The notes: generated by a model not told the origin, from the sequence alone. DNA of 64,000 nt from Byssothecium circinans (GCA_010015675.1 ML976986.1:407671-471670); one strand, 5' to 3'; positions 10,671 to 22,545 are shown, numbered from the stretch's first letter. Program-made: numbers and translations.

Positions 10671-13005
10671 ATGGGCAACCAGCAGTCCAGCGGCAAAAAG
10701 GACAAAGGCGACAAAGGCACCGTCGATGGCATCACTCTCGAGCGCGAGAACTACCGCTCGTTTGATAGGACAGATACCAAGGAATCCACTCGCTCCATCC
10801 GCAACTCAATCCGCTCCAAGATACCTGTCGGCGGCAAGACTGACAGCCCAAAAAACTCGACCTCGAATGTAGCGGATACCAACGGCAAAGTCGACAAGAC
10901 GGACGCGGCATCAACAAAGTCCACGAACAGCAAGGGCGGCATCAGGTCTCGCCGAGGCTCCACTGCATCTGCGCAGGAAGCTGCCATCGAGACAGCTGCC
11001 AAGATAGACGCTGCGACGGAGAGTCCACAACCACCACCATCACCCGTACATGGCGCCACACTTGGCACAGGACACTCTGCTGTGAACAATGCACAGCGAA
11101 CCGGCGAGGTCGATCATGTCTCGGATGCACCCCCCAGTGGTGTTCCCCTACCAGCCACCAGTGCTCAACCCGGGGAGTCTATTCTACAGAAGAAGGACCA
11201 GCCCATTCCGCGGATAGAGTCGGCGCCAGCAGCAGTAAACGATGGAGCAGGGTCACCTATGGAGATCAGTGCGCTAAAGACTATGGACCTGGACGACATG
11301 ATCCAGAGGCTGTTGGACGCGGCATACACGGGCAAGGTCACTAAGACCGTCTGCTTGAAGAATGCCGAGATCATGGCTATCTGTTCAGCCGCGCGCGAAG
11401 TGTTCCTCAACCAACCGGCTCTCCTTGAACTCGCACCGCCGGTGAAGATCGTCGGCGACGTTCATGGGCAGTACACAGATCTCATCCGCATGTTTGAGAT
11501 GTGTGGCTTTCCACCCAATTCCAACTACCTGTTCCTGGGCGACTATGTTGATCGAGGCAAGCAGAGCTTGGAAACTATTCTGCTGCTACTGTGCTATAAA
11601 CTCAAATTCCCCGAAAACTTCTTCCTCCTGCGTGGTAATCATGAATGCGCCAATGTCACTCGCGTCTACGGATTCTATGATGAGTGCAAGCGGCGTTGCA
11701 ATATTAAGGTCTGGAAAGCTTTCGTCGATACATTCAACACCCTCCCCATCGCCGCGATCGTCGCACAGAAAATCTTCTGCGTGCACGGTGGTCTCTCACC
11801 AAGTCTGTCGCACATGGATGACATCCGCCAAATCGCTCGGCCAACCGATGTACCCGATTACGGATTACTGAACGATCTTCTATGGAGCGATCCTGCTGAT
11901 ATGGAGAATGACTGGGAGTCGAATGAACGAGGCGTTAGTTACTGCTTTGGCAAAAAAGTCATTATGGAATTCCTGCAGCGGCATGATTTCGACCTTGTTT
12001 GCAGGGCGCACATGGTCGTGGAAGATGGGTATGAATTCTTTACCGACCGCATATTGGTGACGGTCTTCTCAGCGCCGAATGTAAGTGTACCGCGTCTTCC
12101 GTTCTCCAGACACTAACAACAAATAGTACTGCGGTGAATTCGACAATTGGGGCGCGGTCATGTCAGTATCTGGCGAACTGCTTTGTAGTTTCGAGCTTCT
12201 CAAGCCGCTCGACTCCTCTGCGCTGAAACAACACATCAAGAAGAGCAGGAACAAGCGTCAGAGCATGCTGAACTCACCAGTACGTTGTGCATCCCATGGC
12301 TAACCTCCGGTTTCACATCGCAGAGCCATTTATCCACTACATACTGGACCACAACTGACCCAACCTCTAGCCTGCAGCACAGTATCCTCAAAGTTACTAA
12401 TACGTTGCTCTTCCTAGGGTGACGATGGTAACGATGAGGCGGATATAACGATGATGAAGCAGTGGACTGTCGATAACACTGAGGATACGGAATATTTTGG
12501 TTTGTTTAAGAAGTACGCGTCGGCAGAGGCACCTGAAACGAAGTTCAGGACACTGAAGAAGAAGAATCGGAGCGCACATTTGCGGTCCTCCGAAAGTACC
12601 GCGAGCGGACTGACTGATGGTACCACTCCTTTATCATCGACCTTCAATCCCGAAACGCCATCCAGGGTTCATCAATCGTGTGACGCCTTCGACCTTTCAA
12701 CCGCAGACGCTGGTGCGATACACATGAGTACACTGGAGTCAGACAACGATCTTACGGCTGATGCAAATATTCTCGAAGGGGCCCGAAATAGTTTGCAGGG
12801 AAAGCGGGCGCGTTGGGAAGCTACATTACCCCTAGTCGGGCCACGCGTTATGGAGCCAGACAAATGTCCGGAAGATATGATTTACACTTACGTTGAAGCG
12901 GACCAGACACCAACGAAGACGTATCAGCAACGTGAAACGGAGCGCATTGAACAAGAGCGCCACAAAAAGTCTTCCAAAACCAAGGGCGTCCCCTTCACGC
13001 GGTGA
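10671..13005 (+). CDS. PPZ1: PPZ-type Ser/Thr protein phosphatase with C-terminal extension
   Basis: Exons 10671-12080, 12127-12279 and 12418-13005 give about 716 residues. The protein begins [10 protein letters not shown], an N-myristoylation signal, followed by a disordered Ser/Thr-rich half (to about residue 205), as in yeast Ppz1 and Neurospora PZL-1, which regulate K+/Na+ transport and bind Hal3. The PP1-like catalytic domain carries the metal and active-site motifs [57 protein letters not shown] and [16 protein letters not shown], the last split by the first intron. After the usual family end (MLNSP) a third exon adds about 195 residues with no domain I recognise. The exon is bounded by a branch site ttactaat and acceptor cctag that coincides with an in-frame stop, supporting splicing. 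Retaining intron 2 would instead end the protein with VRCASHG. Confidence 0.88.
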
Positions 13006-15745
13006 TTCTACGGTAAGAAGCTACGGGCACTTTGCTTTGGTACAGACCTTTGGCTCGTGGTGTACGATAAGACCGACATCAAATCCTTTCATTTGTCGTC
13101 TACTACGGTCCTAGCACTGATTTCCAAAGTTTCTTCAATTGCTACTCGTCAACATCATGGGCATCGGCGTTCTAAGATTATCTAGGCAGCCTAGCCCCTC
13201 GCATTGTCCCCCGTTGTTGTCTTCTTTTCCTTTATTGGTGCAACTTTATATTGCTTTCTTGCAGCCTGGACTGACTCTGATCTCTTCGGTTGCGCTGGGG
13301 TAGCGAGGTGTGTAGCTGTACATTATACTCAATGGCTGTGTGCCTCTAATCACTTTGTATTGTTGGAGAATGGCGTCGGCTTGCTAGGGTTCCGTGTGGA
13401 GGTTTAGCTAGCCTGCGTCAATTCCACCATGATAGTCATGGTTCAATTTCATACATTAAGAATGGTCTATTTGCGGCATACCTCTGTGACGCGGTCGACC
13501 CGTCATAAGCGAAGACGACAAATCAAGTTCGGCCTTGGATTCGGGGGCCAAGTTGAGAAGTCGGGATGGTTTCCTTGCTGTTGAGGGGCCCCGTTGATGG
13601 TCAGGCCATTTGAGCTTCTACCATTGAAGCGTACGTATACCGCTGGTCTTGTGTACAGTAGCCAAGTGGGTAGGTTGTCTTGGTGTTGAACGATCGTTAT
13701 CGAATACTGCGGGGTTTACATAAGGCCGCGCCAAGACACAAAGGGAGGGCCAAGACCAAGCCTAATTAACTTCAGTGAAAGGCTTGGATGGACTGGAACT
13801 CGATTGGTAAAGGTACAATTGCGAGCACATGGCAATCGCACCTACCTAAATTCCATTGTCTCGGATACTACTTAATGTCAATCAGAGGCGCGGTACAGCA
13901 CTTGAGTGATGAGTACCATGTCACGTGGATGGGTTCGGATGACTTTGGACAGGTCTTGGTCGTTTAATGCGCTGCTCCTTAGAAGTAGCGTCTCGACCTG
14001 TCCATTGTACTAGCAAGATAGCGCTCGCCGAAAAGCGAAGCCGGACCCAGTGCCACAACGTTTCCATCAACGTTAACCCAACGTCAATCCCTGCATTCGT
14101 GTTAGCACTCGCTAGCCCATCCTTTTTTAATGTGCCTATGTCTTCCTACGCGCGGGTCCCATTGGGGCGCCTCGCTCGTGCGGTGGTACGAATGTTCGAC
14201 TTGACCGTCACCTGCGCCGCACGAGATGGGAGAGTTAGAGCGCCTTTGTAGACGTCGCGCGCACGGCACTGTCAAAAGTCGGACAGCCACAGCGCTTGCT
14301 TTTGGGGCATTCTCTACGCCCGACAATCTATCCCTCTTGGGGTAAGCCTGTGGATGTCTGAGCTTCCGGAGATGGAATGAGCTGATGTGCCAAGACAAGA
14401 AGCCGACGACGACAGCGACGGCCGTCAGCATAGTGGAGCCTGCCAGGAGAGACACCTCTTCATCACGGAGTACCTACTGTTAGATACTCCGCTCCTACAG
14501 CCGCTTGAACAACGGCTCCTCCGCTTTCCTTGCGCGTTTCATAGTGGCCCTGGAATTCCAGAAAGTGGGCGAACAGGAGGATTCTGGCCCGTAGAAACGT
14601 CACCATGGGCCCACAGGATAATAATAATGGGACCTCGACGTTCGGTGCGGACCTTGGCGGAATGAGCTAGGACCTGGCAAGTGTCGCAGGTCTGGCGTCC
14701 AGGTCTCAAGAGTTTCAAAAATCGCCTTCTTTCGCCAAGGCGACATTCGGAAGTGAAGCAAGCTTGCGTTCGGACTGGCTGGCCATTTACTAAAGAACAG
14801 TAAGCGTGGGTAAGCCCAGTACTGCAAAGTACAACCCCGACTCGGAGTCAGGTATACAGTGCGTCCAATTTGCATCCCCGAACATCATCGCACTGTGCCG
14901 TGGCCCTCGATTTCGCAAATCCGTTCCTGTATCTCGCGCGTATCTATCGACGATTACAGACGGAGAACTCTGTAGACTTGGCGCCTGGGGCAGCTCGGTT
15001 TCCAGTTTCCGCCTTCGCCAATATTATACAGGGATTCTGCTCACCTTTCGCAGTCGCTTAGCTTCCCAAGCGAATAGGCTCGTCCACGTCAGACATACCG
15101 ACAGCTGCTAGCCGTCCTGACAGCTTGGCGACCTCTGGCCTAAGGCGCCGAGCGGCTACTCGAAGCATCCCCTAGATGCTCATCATGTACCCCTTCATTC
15201 CAACAAGTCGCCAGACCGCTGCCAGACGGGGTTGCTTAACAGCCTTAACTGTGTGACTTGGCCCGCGAGCGCTACTTGGCTTCAGCACACAAGCTTACGC
15301 TTACCGCAGTCCATGTGGCGCCGCCACGGATATATCAATGCTTCGGCCTGTAACCATGCAGTCTTTCTCCCATCACCTTGCCTTCATTTCTCTCGCACTG
15401 CCCCATCTCTTTCGTTAATCAACGCTTTGGCGCTTCTTCGGCCTAAGCCTCTTATTCTTGTTCCTAATTCACGAAGCCCAGGTGGATCCTGTGTCCCTGC
15501 CATACCTTCTTTCGAGCGTAGATCGCCGCAAACACCGATACGATCGTAATTCCCTCCTCTCTTTCCTCTTCACTCGAAGCTTATATAACCCTTCGTGATT
15601 CCCCAAGTTCTGGATCATATCTTCTTTTCACATCTCATCTTCTTCATAAATATCACCTTTACGTCTTCTATCTTTCTTGCATCTTTTAGTTGCGCCACCT
15701 TCACTTCTACGCTACACATTTATCCTCGGGACTTCTTTCTTCATC
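13006..15745. other. 2.7-kb gap without a recognisable gene
   Basis: None of the open frames shows family resemblance, a convincing start or splice-supported extension. The last 200 bases are pyrimidine-rich with a ttatataa-like element near 15580, fitting the promoter of the carbonic anhydrase gene. A non-coding transcript cannot be excluded. Confidence 0.4.
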
Positions 15746-17055
15746 ATGCTTTTCAACACCCTCCTCCTCGCTGGCACGGCTTCGGCGTCCTGTCTCCACG
15801 GCCTTTACAGACGTGCCGAGACTGTTGAGATCTCTCAGTTCGGATACGAGCACAACAATGGTCCCCTGGTATGGGCTGGCCTCGCGCCCGAAAACGAGGC
15901 ATGCAGCACTGGAACCAACCAGTCTCCCATCAACATTGGTATGCCTATCTATCACCCTCTTCCATGTCGCATCCTAACAAATTCCTAGACTCTCAAATCA
16001 AGCCTGCTGCCTCCAAGCCTGTCCTCAATATCCCGAATGGTCCCGTCGAGTTCGAGAACCTCGGATCCACCATTGAAGTCGTCGTGAACGGAACCACGAC
16101 ATTTGATGGGAAGCAGTTCCAACTCGCCCAATTCCACATTCACACTCCGTGAGCATACCTCCTCCACTTACACGTTTCTTTCAATGAGACAGGACTAACC
16201 TTACACTCCTACCTAGGTCGGAGCATCGCATTAACCGTGAATACTCTCCTCTTGAGGTCCACATGGTGCACAAAGGTGTCGGTAAGTCGATTTTCCTTTT
16301 CCCCCATCCCGCGTCCGGTCCGACATGAAACCTACACATGCCTTGTGCATTTAGCCACATTTGCCCCAACAATGCATCCACTTTCGCATCAAATCACAAT
16401 CATCACCGTATCAAGATAGTCAGGCTGACAGTTACATCACAGAGGACCCGTCTCAGATCGCCGTCGTGGCTCTCATGTTTGAGCTCACTACCCAGAACTC
16501 GGATCCGATCATCGCCGGCATCACTCCCTCTCTCTCCAAGATCGCACAACCTGGAACCAAGACACCCATCGAGGCCGGTGTTGACTTCTCCAACGTTGTC
16601 AAGCACATCGCCGACTCCAACGTCCTCCAATATTCTGGCTCCCTCACCACTCCTCCTTGCTCTGAGGGCGTGACTTTCCTCGTCGTTGAGCAGCCCCTCG
16701 GCATCAACGTTCCGGACTACAACGCTATCAAGAAGGTAAGGCTACCGTACGCACTACATGCTGAGACAGGCACTAACGTTGTCCTCAGGTTGTCAAGATG
16801 AACTCTCGCTTGACTCAGAACATACTTGGAGGCGACAACATCATCAAGGTCGCCAATGACGTGATGGTCCAAAACTCCACCGCCGCCACCAAATTGCGGG
16901 CTGAGGCCAATGTGGCAAAGGAAGAGAAGCCCGCTACTTCCTCCTGCGCCCCGACCGCCGGTTCCCAGCTTTCCATCACCGAGATCTCCGGTGCCCCTGC
17001 CCCGACCCCCGTGGTTGGTCTTGTCCAGAGGCGCGTGGTGCGCAACGCTTTGTAA
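15746..17055 (+). CDS. Secreted alpha-class carbonic anhydrase
   Basis: Five exons: 15746-15938, 15989-16148, 16217-16281, 16416-16735, 16789-17055; 334 residues. It catalyses reversible hydration of CO2. The N-terminal MLFNTLLLAGTASAS is a signal peptide, so the enzyme is extracellular or wall-associated. The zinc site is intact across two introns: His-x-His in AQFHIHTPSEH and the third His in PLEVHMVHKG. Also visible are the N-terminal NQSPINI and the substrate-pocket motif SGSLTTPPCSEGV. The C-terminal 60 residues past the domain are Ala/Pro/Thr-rich and end without an obvious GPI site. The third intron (134 nt) is longer than the others, and its acceptor (tatcaag) was chosen because it preserves the frame. 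Confidence 0.9.
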
Positions 17056-18566
17056 GCGTTTTAGCTCTCACAGTAACAGCGCTCGAGCAGCTGACTTTGC
17101 ATGCGACGGTGTTGGTGGCGTTGGCTGTGTATAGACAAAGCTAGCCTTGCGGAAGATAGATGAGATTGATCGAAAGCATGCATTTTTGGATGAAAGGTGT
17201 GTTTGGCGGCATTCCTGTACACGCAGTGTTTCAATTTTGTGTTACGACGCATATATATGTATACCCATAGAAGAGCGCAAGCGACTTTGTCTTTTCGTTA
17301 TACCACTCATCCTCTGTGCCACGTTTGATGCCTAGCATGATACCGTGAGGTATACCCGTATAGTTATACGTGAGCCAGTGCGACTCCGATACACCGATAT
17401 TTCTGTAGGGAGATTTCAATATTGCTTTATCGCGCCTGGCCTCGGAGGTTGCCATGTGAGCGGATGAGATAGAGTTAGCTCTTCTGCTTCCTTTGGCGTG
17501 GGCGATGGAGCTGTGCGTAGAGATCGGAAGTCGTTCTCTTGTTGCTCGATATCGTACTTCACTTCCAGATCGTGCTCAACTCTCTGCGGGATACTCGCCG
17601 CCCCACGGGCCGAGTCACTTGGCCTGTGGGGCGATACTTGGCTTTTGCGTTAGCAGTCAAGTAGGTACTGTAGGGACGCGACAGATGATGAGGTGGTGGG
17701 GCTGCTGCTGCTGTGAAGAAGCTAACGGAGTTTCGTGCAGACACTTGTGAAAGCAATTCAGGGTTGGGCTTACTAGCATCCTCAGGGGGTGGTTTTGCGG
17801 CGCTCCATCTTCTTCAAAGAGCGCTTAGAGTGGCATGAAAGAGTATCTATGCTGGCTTATGTAAGAGGGCTTGCGAGTGAAAGTTAATGTGCATCAGCAT
17901 GTCGTGATACGCTTAACAATTAGAAGTCCAGTGTTTCCAACAAGCTGCCCTTCAGGCTGGAAGTCTTCCTTCTGCTCTAAAGAGACAAAAATATGGTTAT
18001 TATGTTTTTCTATTGAGGGTTATAGAATTTCCAAGTGGAGGATAAGTGGAAGAATTGACAGTTTTGTAGCAATGCGCTCCACAAGTGTCGGCGCCTGTTT
18101 TGTTTCTTCCTCGTACCCCTTCTCCACCACCTGCAGGAGCGGCGGTCTAAGTCCGATGGGTTAAATGGTCTTACCCTCGTGACCTCTCCAGGCCCATCTT
18201 ACGAGTTCCAAAGCGGTTAGCATGTCTAGGACTGTGATGAAAGCGTCCCAGGCGGCAGGTAGCCCGATCTGTGCTGTTTCAATCCAGCCTTGTGTTGTCC
18301 CCGGCGGAATGGCACCGGTCGAAATGCGAGTAAGGAACTGACTTGTTTGCTTCTCGTTGATCTGCTGGTCGAGCATCTTGGGCCCAACATCGACCGTGGA
18401 ATCGATAGCGCAATAATGGACTTGTTTCGGAGGGGATCCACTTGTGATCGACCGGTGCTTGTCTTGCTGGGAATACACTGTGCTGTTCGACTTCCTCTGC
18501 AGAAGGGCATCGTCTATCTAATTGAACACCAAGGTCCTCAGGGAGAGATTCGAGCTCATCCATCAA
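17056..18566. other. intergenic region with coding-like remnant on minus strand
   Basis: From 17056 to about 18160 nothing is supported. From 18279 to 18566 the minus strand stays open in the same frame as the next gene, immediately after its stop codon, and carries motifs resembling that protein (LGVQLDR, RCWAQDAR). It may be a hidden 3' exon or a read-through/decayed part of that gene. Confidence 0.4.
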
Positions 18567-19649
18567 TCAGCTGAGTGATTCAGCAATGGAAAGCCGACGT
18601 GAGCGTTCAACCGGTGCTTGCTCAAATTTAAGATCATCTTCCGGAGTCGGTCCGCGATCAAGATCCACGCCAAGGTTATCGGCCACAGAGTTGATCAGGT
18701 CAATAACTTCGGGGACTGATATGATGCTCTCTCGCAGAACTGTGTATGGGTCGTTGATGTTCGGTCCAACCTGGCCTGCTTCACCGACGTTCAGCCTTTC
18801 AGCAGCCTTCGGAAGGATACAAGGGTGAGGCTGGCTGACAAGAATGCCATGGCCGATAGACGGTTGGCACCGTTGGCAAACAGAACGAGAGGCGGTGGAA
18901 CGAGCATCTTCACTCCAGCATCGTTGACCTAGGTCTTCTGGGTTTGGCTGACTGAACTTGATGTTGTCGATGACAGTCTGTAGCGTACTTTGATGCTCTT
19001 CGAGGATAGAGTCGATGATGTAACCAAGACTCTGTGCAAAGACGTCTCCACATTTCTCGTCAGGAACGGAGTCAGAGGGGTGGTGGTTGCGTATGTGAGC
19101 TTGCTCTTCGTGTCTTTGGCAAGTAGAAGTTCTTGATACAGTAGAGTCGGTAGCAGCCCATGTTCGCAAACCGTATTGCTTGGAAGTCGATGGGTCTTGC
19201 ACGGCGATCTTCTTGCAGCACTGACTGCAAGGCTTCTTCGCGGCTGCTTCACGGGACTCACGTGCGGGAATGGTAGAAAAGTGACCACATGCGCGCTTGA
19301 TCCAGTTGCTGGGATCTTGGAGCGGGGCCTTATGTGTATCACGCGTCAATCGTGATTTGATGCGAGCACCTGGATAGCCAAAGTCCTTTGTCTTGCGCCG
19401 CCCATACGCTACACGATTGTCAATGTGGTCGGGGACCTCAATCGAGTAATATCTTTCTGGTCCATTGCGTGAGGTTGAATTGGCAGCCGAAGAGGGTGTG
19501 TGTCGCGAGATGTGAAGGCTGTGATGAGAACTTGCGGCGCGAGGGCGGAAGTGAGCAGCAGTGGTCTCGGGCTTGTGGGCGTACGTCTCGATCTTGTCGT
19601 TCACATATCTAGGATCTTCCATAGCAGACCTCCGCCTAGAAATTCGCAT
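18567..19649 (-). CDS. Disordered protein with CxH/CxxC cluster, unknown
   Basis: Open frame of 360 residues from the ATG at 19649. A likely alternative start, MEDPRYVND, lies at 19622, just after a possible splice acceptor (gctaatg branch, ttctag at about 19636), so an upstream exon may exist. No domain is recognised. A Cys/His cluster (RACGHFS then KPCSQCCKK, residues about 115-150; later CQRHEEQAH) could bind zinc. The C-terminal half has helix-like hydrophobic patches (IIDSILEEH, VIDLINSVADNLGVDLDR). The gene lies about 90 bp downstream of another minus-strand proline-rich ORF; the two could be a single spliced gene, but I found no canonical donor linking them. Confidence 0.5.
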   Translation of the reverse strand: MRISRRRSAMEDPRYVNDKIETYAHKPETTAAHFRPRAASSHHSLHISRHTPSSAANSTSRNGPERYYSIEVPDHIDNRVAYGRRKTKDFGYPGARIKSRLTRDTHKAPLQDPSNWIKRACGHFSTIPARESREAAAKKPCSQCCKKIAVQDPSTSKQYGLRTWAATDSTVSRTSTCQRHEEQAHIRNHHPSDSVPDEKCGDVFAQSLGYIIDSILEEHQSTLQTVIDNIKFSQPNPEDLGQRCWSEDARSTASRSVCQRCQPSIGHGILVSQPHPCILPKAAERLNVGEAGQVGPNINDPYTVLRESIISVPEVIDLINSVADNLGVDLDRGPTPEDDLKFEQAPVERSRRLSIAESLS

Positions 19650-19736
19650 CAACTCATTAGCATCATCTTCTACGTCTTTTAGTGGGACGCTGCGAGACTC
19701 TTAGCGCCGGGATCCTTTCAATGACTGTTTAGGATG

Positions 19737-21092
19737 TTATTTGTGTTGCCGCCTCGAGCTGCCGTTTCTTGACAACGAGTGGCGGAGTGGCGGATTGGCG
19801 GCAGGATCAGCCTTCGAGCGCTCTTCGAACATCGTGATCAGTCTGTTGATTTCAGGTGTTTTGGGCCTGTCAGAGGCGGCAACTAGTTCGACCTCCTGAG
19901 ACTCCTGAATAGTAGCAGGAGCAGCATCAGACAAGTTGTCTAGTCGTTTGAGCTGTATCATGGTATCTTGTGAGCCCTGAAGAGGCTGGGCAACTTGCCG
20001 AGGCTCTGTAAACACATTCATCGACCCTTCATGTGAGGTTGACTTCTCTTTAGGCCTCAGGCATGGCACTAATCCACGGCTGGGTCGTGCAACGGCTTCT
20101 GCAGAGCGGATGGATGATCGACTTCGGTCTGGCGAAGTATCAATCCCAGCAGGGCAAGCATTGCTTGCCGCTCTCACCGTTATCGTTAGGCTGACAGTAT
20201 CTGATGGTACTATCACGGCCTGCTCAGTGCCAGTGACGTCTGGTGTTGATTCTGATGGCGGTTCAGGTTCGTGAGCGGTGACCTGTGTTGCAAGGTGTGG
20301 AATAGGGGCAGAAAGAGCTTGAGTGTATTTTCCCTCCTCGGCTGGTGGTGCTAGTACGGTCGGCTCGGTGACCTCTGGCGTTGGATCCGACGAAGGCTCG
20401 GGGCTATGAATGGTGATCTGCGTCGCAAGGGGTGAGGCAAAGGTAGGAAGAGCTTGTAGACCCTCTGGCCCTTGTCCTGAGACTGCTAGATATCGATGAT
20501 CCTTGAGCTTGGAGTCTGATGTCGCTCCCTTGGTGTTGGCAACAACCTTTGGAGGCCGGAAAGGGGAAGATCTGGCGGATTCAAGAGCTTTGCTCTGGAA
20601 GATGGTCTTGATAGCTTCAACGGATGCTGGCCGTGCCGACTGCAGCGGTGGTGTGGGGGGACTATTCGGGGGCGCCTTTGGCTTGGGGTTGGATGTCGGC
20701 GACGTGACTCGAGAACCGTTTAAGTAGCCGGATGCTTTTGGCCAGCATCCTATATCGCTATCTAATTTCGTGGACAGAGATGTGGGTGCTGGTGTGGGAG
20801 ATCGATAGGAGTGGTCGATGTCATCTAAGATACGGCCGTAGGGATTCTTGCCTCGGAGATACGCCGGCGATCTAGGCTCTGGAGGCGGGGTCTTATATTC
20901 GTTCAACTCAGGTGGTAGAAGAGGGTGCGACTGCGACCTGCGCCGGAGAGATCTTTGAGGGGGCGTGCTGGCTCCATGTTCGCCTGGCGTGTGAATACCA
21001 CAAGCCGAGGATTGCTGTGTTCGCCCAGGAACCTCCGAGGGGAGTTGACGGAGATTTGAGCTTGATGCAGACGAGTCGAGACCCCGTCGCAT
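19737..21092 (-). CDS. Proline/serine-rich disordered protein, unknown
   Basis: Single open frame of 451 residues from the ATG at 21092. It is low complexity, rich in Pro, Ser and Thr, with many SP/TP sites and basic patches, so it is probably disordered and phosphorylated. Two similar acidic-proline units occur near residues 235 and 270 (IHSPEPSSDPTPEVTEPTV and AHEPEPPSESTPDVTGTE), indicating an internal duplication. The C-terminus, RLITMFEERSKADPAANPP, is helix-like. A good donor (gtaagt) on the minus strand at about 21123 without an upstream ATG suggests a 5' UTR intron. No family recognised. Confidence 0.6.
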   Translation of the reverse strand: MRRGLDSSASSSNLRQLPSEVPGRTQQSSACGIHTPGEHGASTPPQRSLRRRSQSHPLLPPELNEYKTPPPEPRSPAYLRGKNPYGRILDDIDHSYRSPTPAPTSLSTKLDSDIGCWPKASGYLNGSRVTSPTSNPKPKAPPNSPPTPPLQSARPASVEAIKTIFQSKALESARSSPFRPPKVVANTKGATSDSKLKDHRYLAVSGQGPEGLQALPTFASPLATQITIHSPEPSSDPTPEVTEPTVLAPPAEEGKYTQALSAPIPHLATQVTAHEPEPPSESTPDVTGTEQAVIVPSDTVSLTITVRAASNACPAGIDTSPDRSRSSIRSAEAVARPSRGLVPCLRPKEKSTSHEGSMNVFTEPRQVAQPLQGSQDTMIQLKRLDNLSDAAPATIQESQEVELVAASDRPKTPEINRLITMFEERSKADPAANPPLRHSLSRNGSSRRQHK

Positions 21093-21405
21093 AGGGTGCG
21101 CTGGCGAGAAATGGAGGACTTACTGCAGTAAATCCAGTGGACGAATGCTGTAGGGATGTTGATGTCGTATTCGTAGAAAAAGTATTAGGAACGCGAAAGC
21201 GCAAATTGGCAAAGTATAGGAATAGGAGACGTGAATGTGGTGAGCGATGTGAGTGCACTCGGTGTGAGGTATCAAGAACAGAGGGATACGAGACGGTGAA
21301 AGGGTTGTGCTTCTCTTAAGCACCTTCTACATTTTGCGCGCGGAAGGAAGACTTCCCACACGCCTGGGTAGTGTACACATAATGCAAGGAAACCTATCTA
21401 CACAT
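21093..21405. promoter_or_regulatory. intergenic gap with probable 5' UTR intron donor
   Basis: It separates the 3' end of the ATP synthase delta gene from the start of the proline-rich gene on the same strand. The minus strand carries gtaagt at 21123-21118, consistent with an intron in the leader of the downstream gene. Confidence 0.35.
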
Positions 21406-22173
21406 TTACTTGAGTGCCGCCTGCAGGCTCTCGAGGACCTGCCATTGTTAGTTATGCCTTCCCATTGCATTCGTTTTGGCATACCTCAAGCTCGATCTTG
21501 GCCTCGGCAATGTCCTGCTCGCTGCCGCTTCCACTGGCAATCTTCTGGGCCTCCGCAATCTGGTTCCTGACAGCCTGCTCATCGTCAGCATTCCCTTTCT
21601 GCTGCATTTCTCATGTATGGACTACCTCTGCGCTAAAGTCCTCCAACGGGTATGACTCGACGGCGTTGATGCTGAGCTGCGAGTTGGGCTGCACGACGGC
21701 AAATCCGCCAGACAGGAAGAACTGCTTGCTTCCCCCACTCTCCTCGATGATTTCAACTAAGCCGGGCTTCAATTGTTCGATGGACGGAACGTGGTTTGCC
21801 AAAACACCCATCTCGCCGGTTTCCGCGGGAAGGTTGACCTGAACGCTGTATTGTATCCGTCAGTATTCGCTCGAGGCTTGCGGGAATTCGGTCGGATCAG
21901 CAGGACGTACACATCCTGGGACTTGTAGATAGACTGCGCATCATGATGTTAGCATCCATTTCTCTTCTCCGGCCTGGCGATTCAATTGCACCATTTCCAG
22001 GCGCTCCTGTGTTCGCGACGATTGCTGATGCGGATGCGTACCTGGTGCGGGAGAGCTAGGGACAGCTTAATCTTGTCCGAGGCGACGTCGGCGTAGCCCC
22101 TTCGCTGGAGCGGGCGGGTGAAGGCAGTAGTCCTAACGCGTAGGGCAGCCCGGGCAACACGGAGGGAGCTCAT
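21406..22173 (-). CDS. ATP16: Mitochondrial F1Fo ATP synthase delta subunit
   Basis: Five exons on the minus strand: 22173-22042, 21933-21911, 21845-21626, 21574-21485, 21438-21406; 165 residues, the usual length. It is part of the central stalk coupling proton flow to ATP synthesis. The N-terminus (MSSLRVARAALRVRTTAFTR...RRGYA) is a typical mitochondrial presequence with an Arg-rich, acid-free stretch. The mature part shows KLSLALPHQSIYKSQDVVQV, NLPAETGEMGVLANHVPSIE, LKPGLVEI, FFLSGGFAVVQPNSQLSI, and a C-terminal two-helix hairpin of alternating Ala/Glu. Exon 2 is only 23 nt. All phases agree and donors are canonical (gtacgc, gtacgt, gtagtc, gtatgc). Confidence 0.93.
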
Positions 22174-22545
22174 GATGGACAATGGGGTGGTGGGGATGCA
22201 ATGGCTGATGACGGGAAGTTTGAGGTGTTGACGAGAGTTCTCTTCGGAGCTGGGCCGAGAATGGCCCGCAGGTCCCGTTAGCGCAATTTTCGTGAATGGA
22301 ATGCTCAAACATGCACCAGTTGCAGTATGATTCCCAACTAACTGGCTTGATCACTTCATTGCAAAGTACGGAATGCATCGTAGGATGTATTCAATATCCT
22401 ATCCGTAGCTACGGTTCACCGCTCTCTACGCCAACATAGCAAGCATCGTACCCCGAATATTCCCAAAGCAACCAGCTTCAGGATACCATACCATCTCATT
22501 CCCTGAGCTCCCTTGATCCTTCTACCTCGTTCGCTCATCCTCCCA
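22174..22545. other. intergenic, upstream of ATP16
   Basis: Contains the promoter/leader of the minus-strand ATP16 gene and the 3' end of the next minus-strand gene. No ORF supported. Confidence 0.4.

Noticed and set aside
12451..13005. Separate gene starting at MMKQWTVDN
   Set aside because: The frame opens exactly at a splice acceptor preceded by a branch site and in phase with the phosphatase exon, so a third exon is simpler. Left open in findings.
14102..14455. 117-codon minus-strand frame with a hydrophobic start
   Set aside because: The first codon is not ATG, the rest is Arg/His/Ser-rich low-information sequence, and there is no splice or family support.
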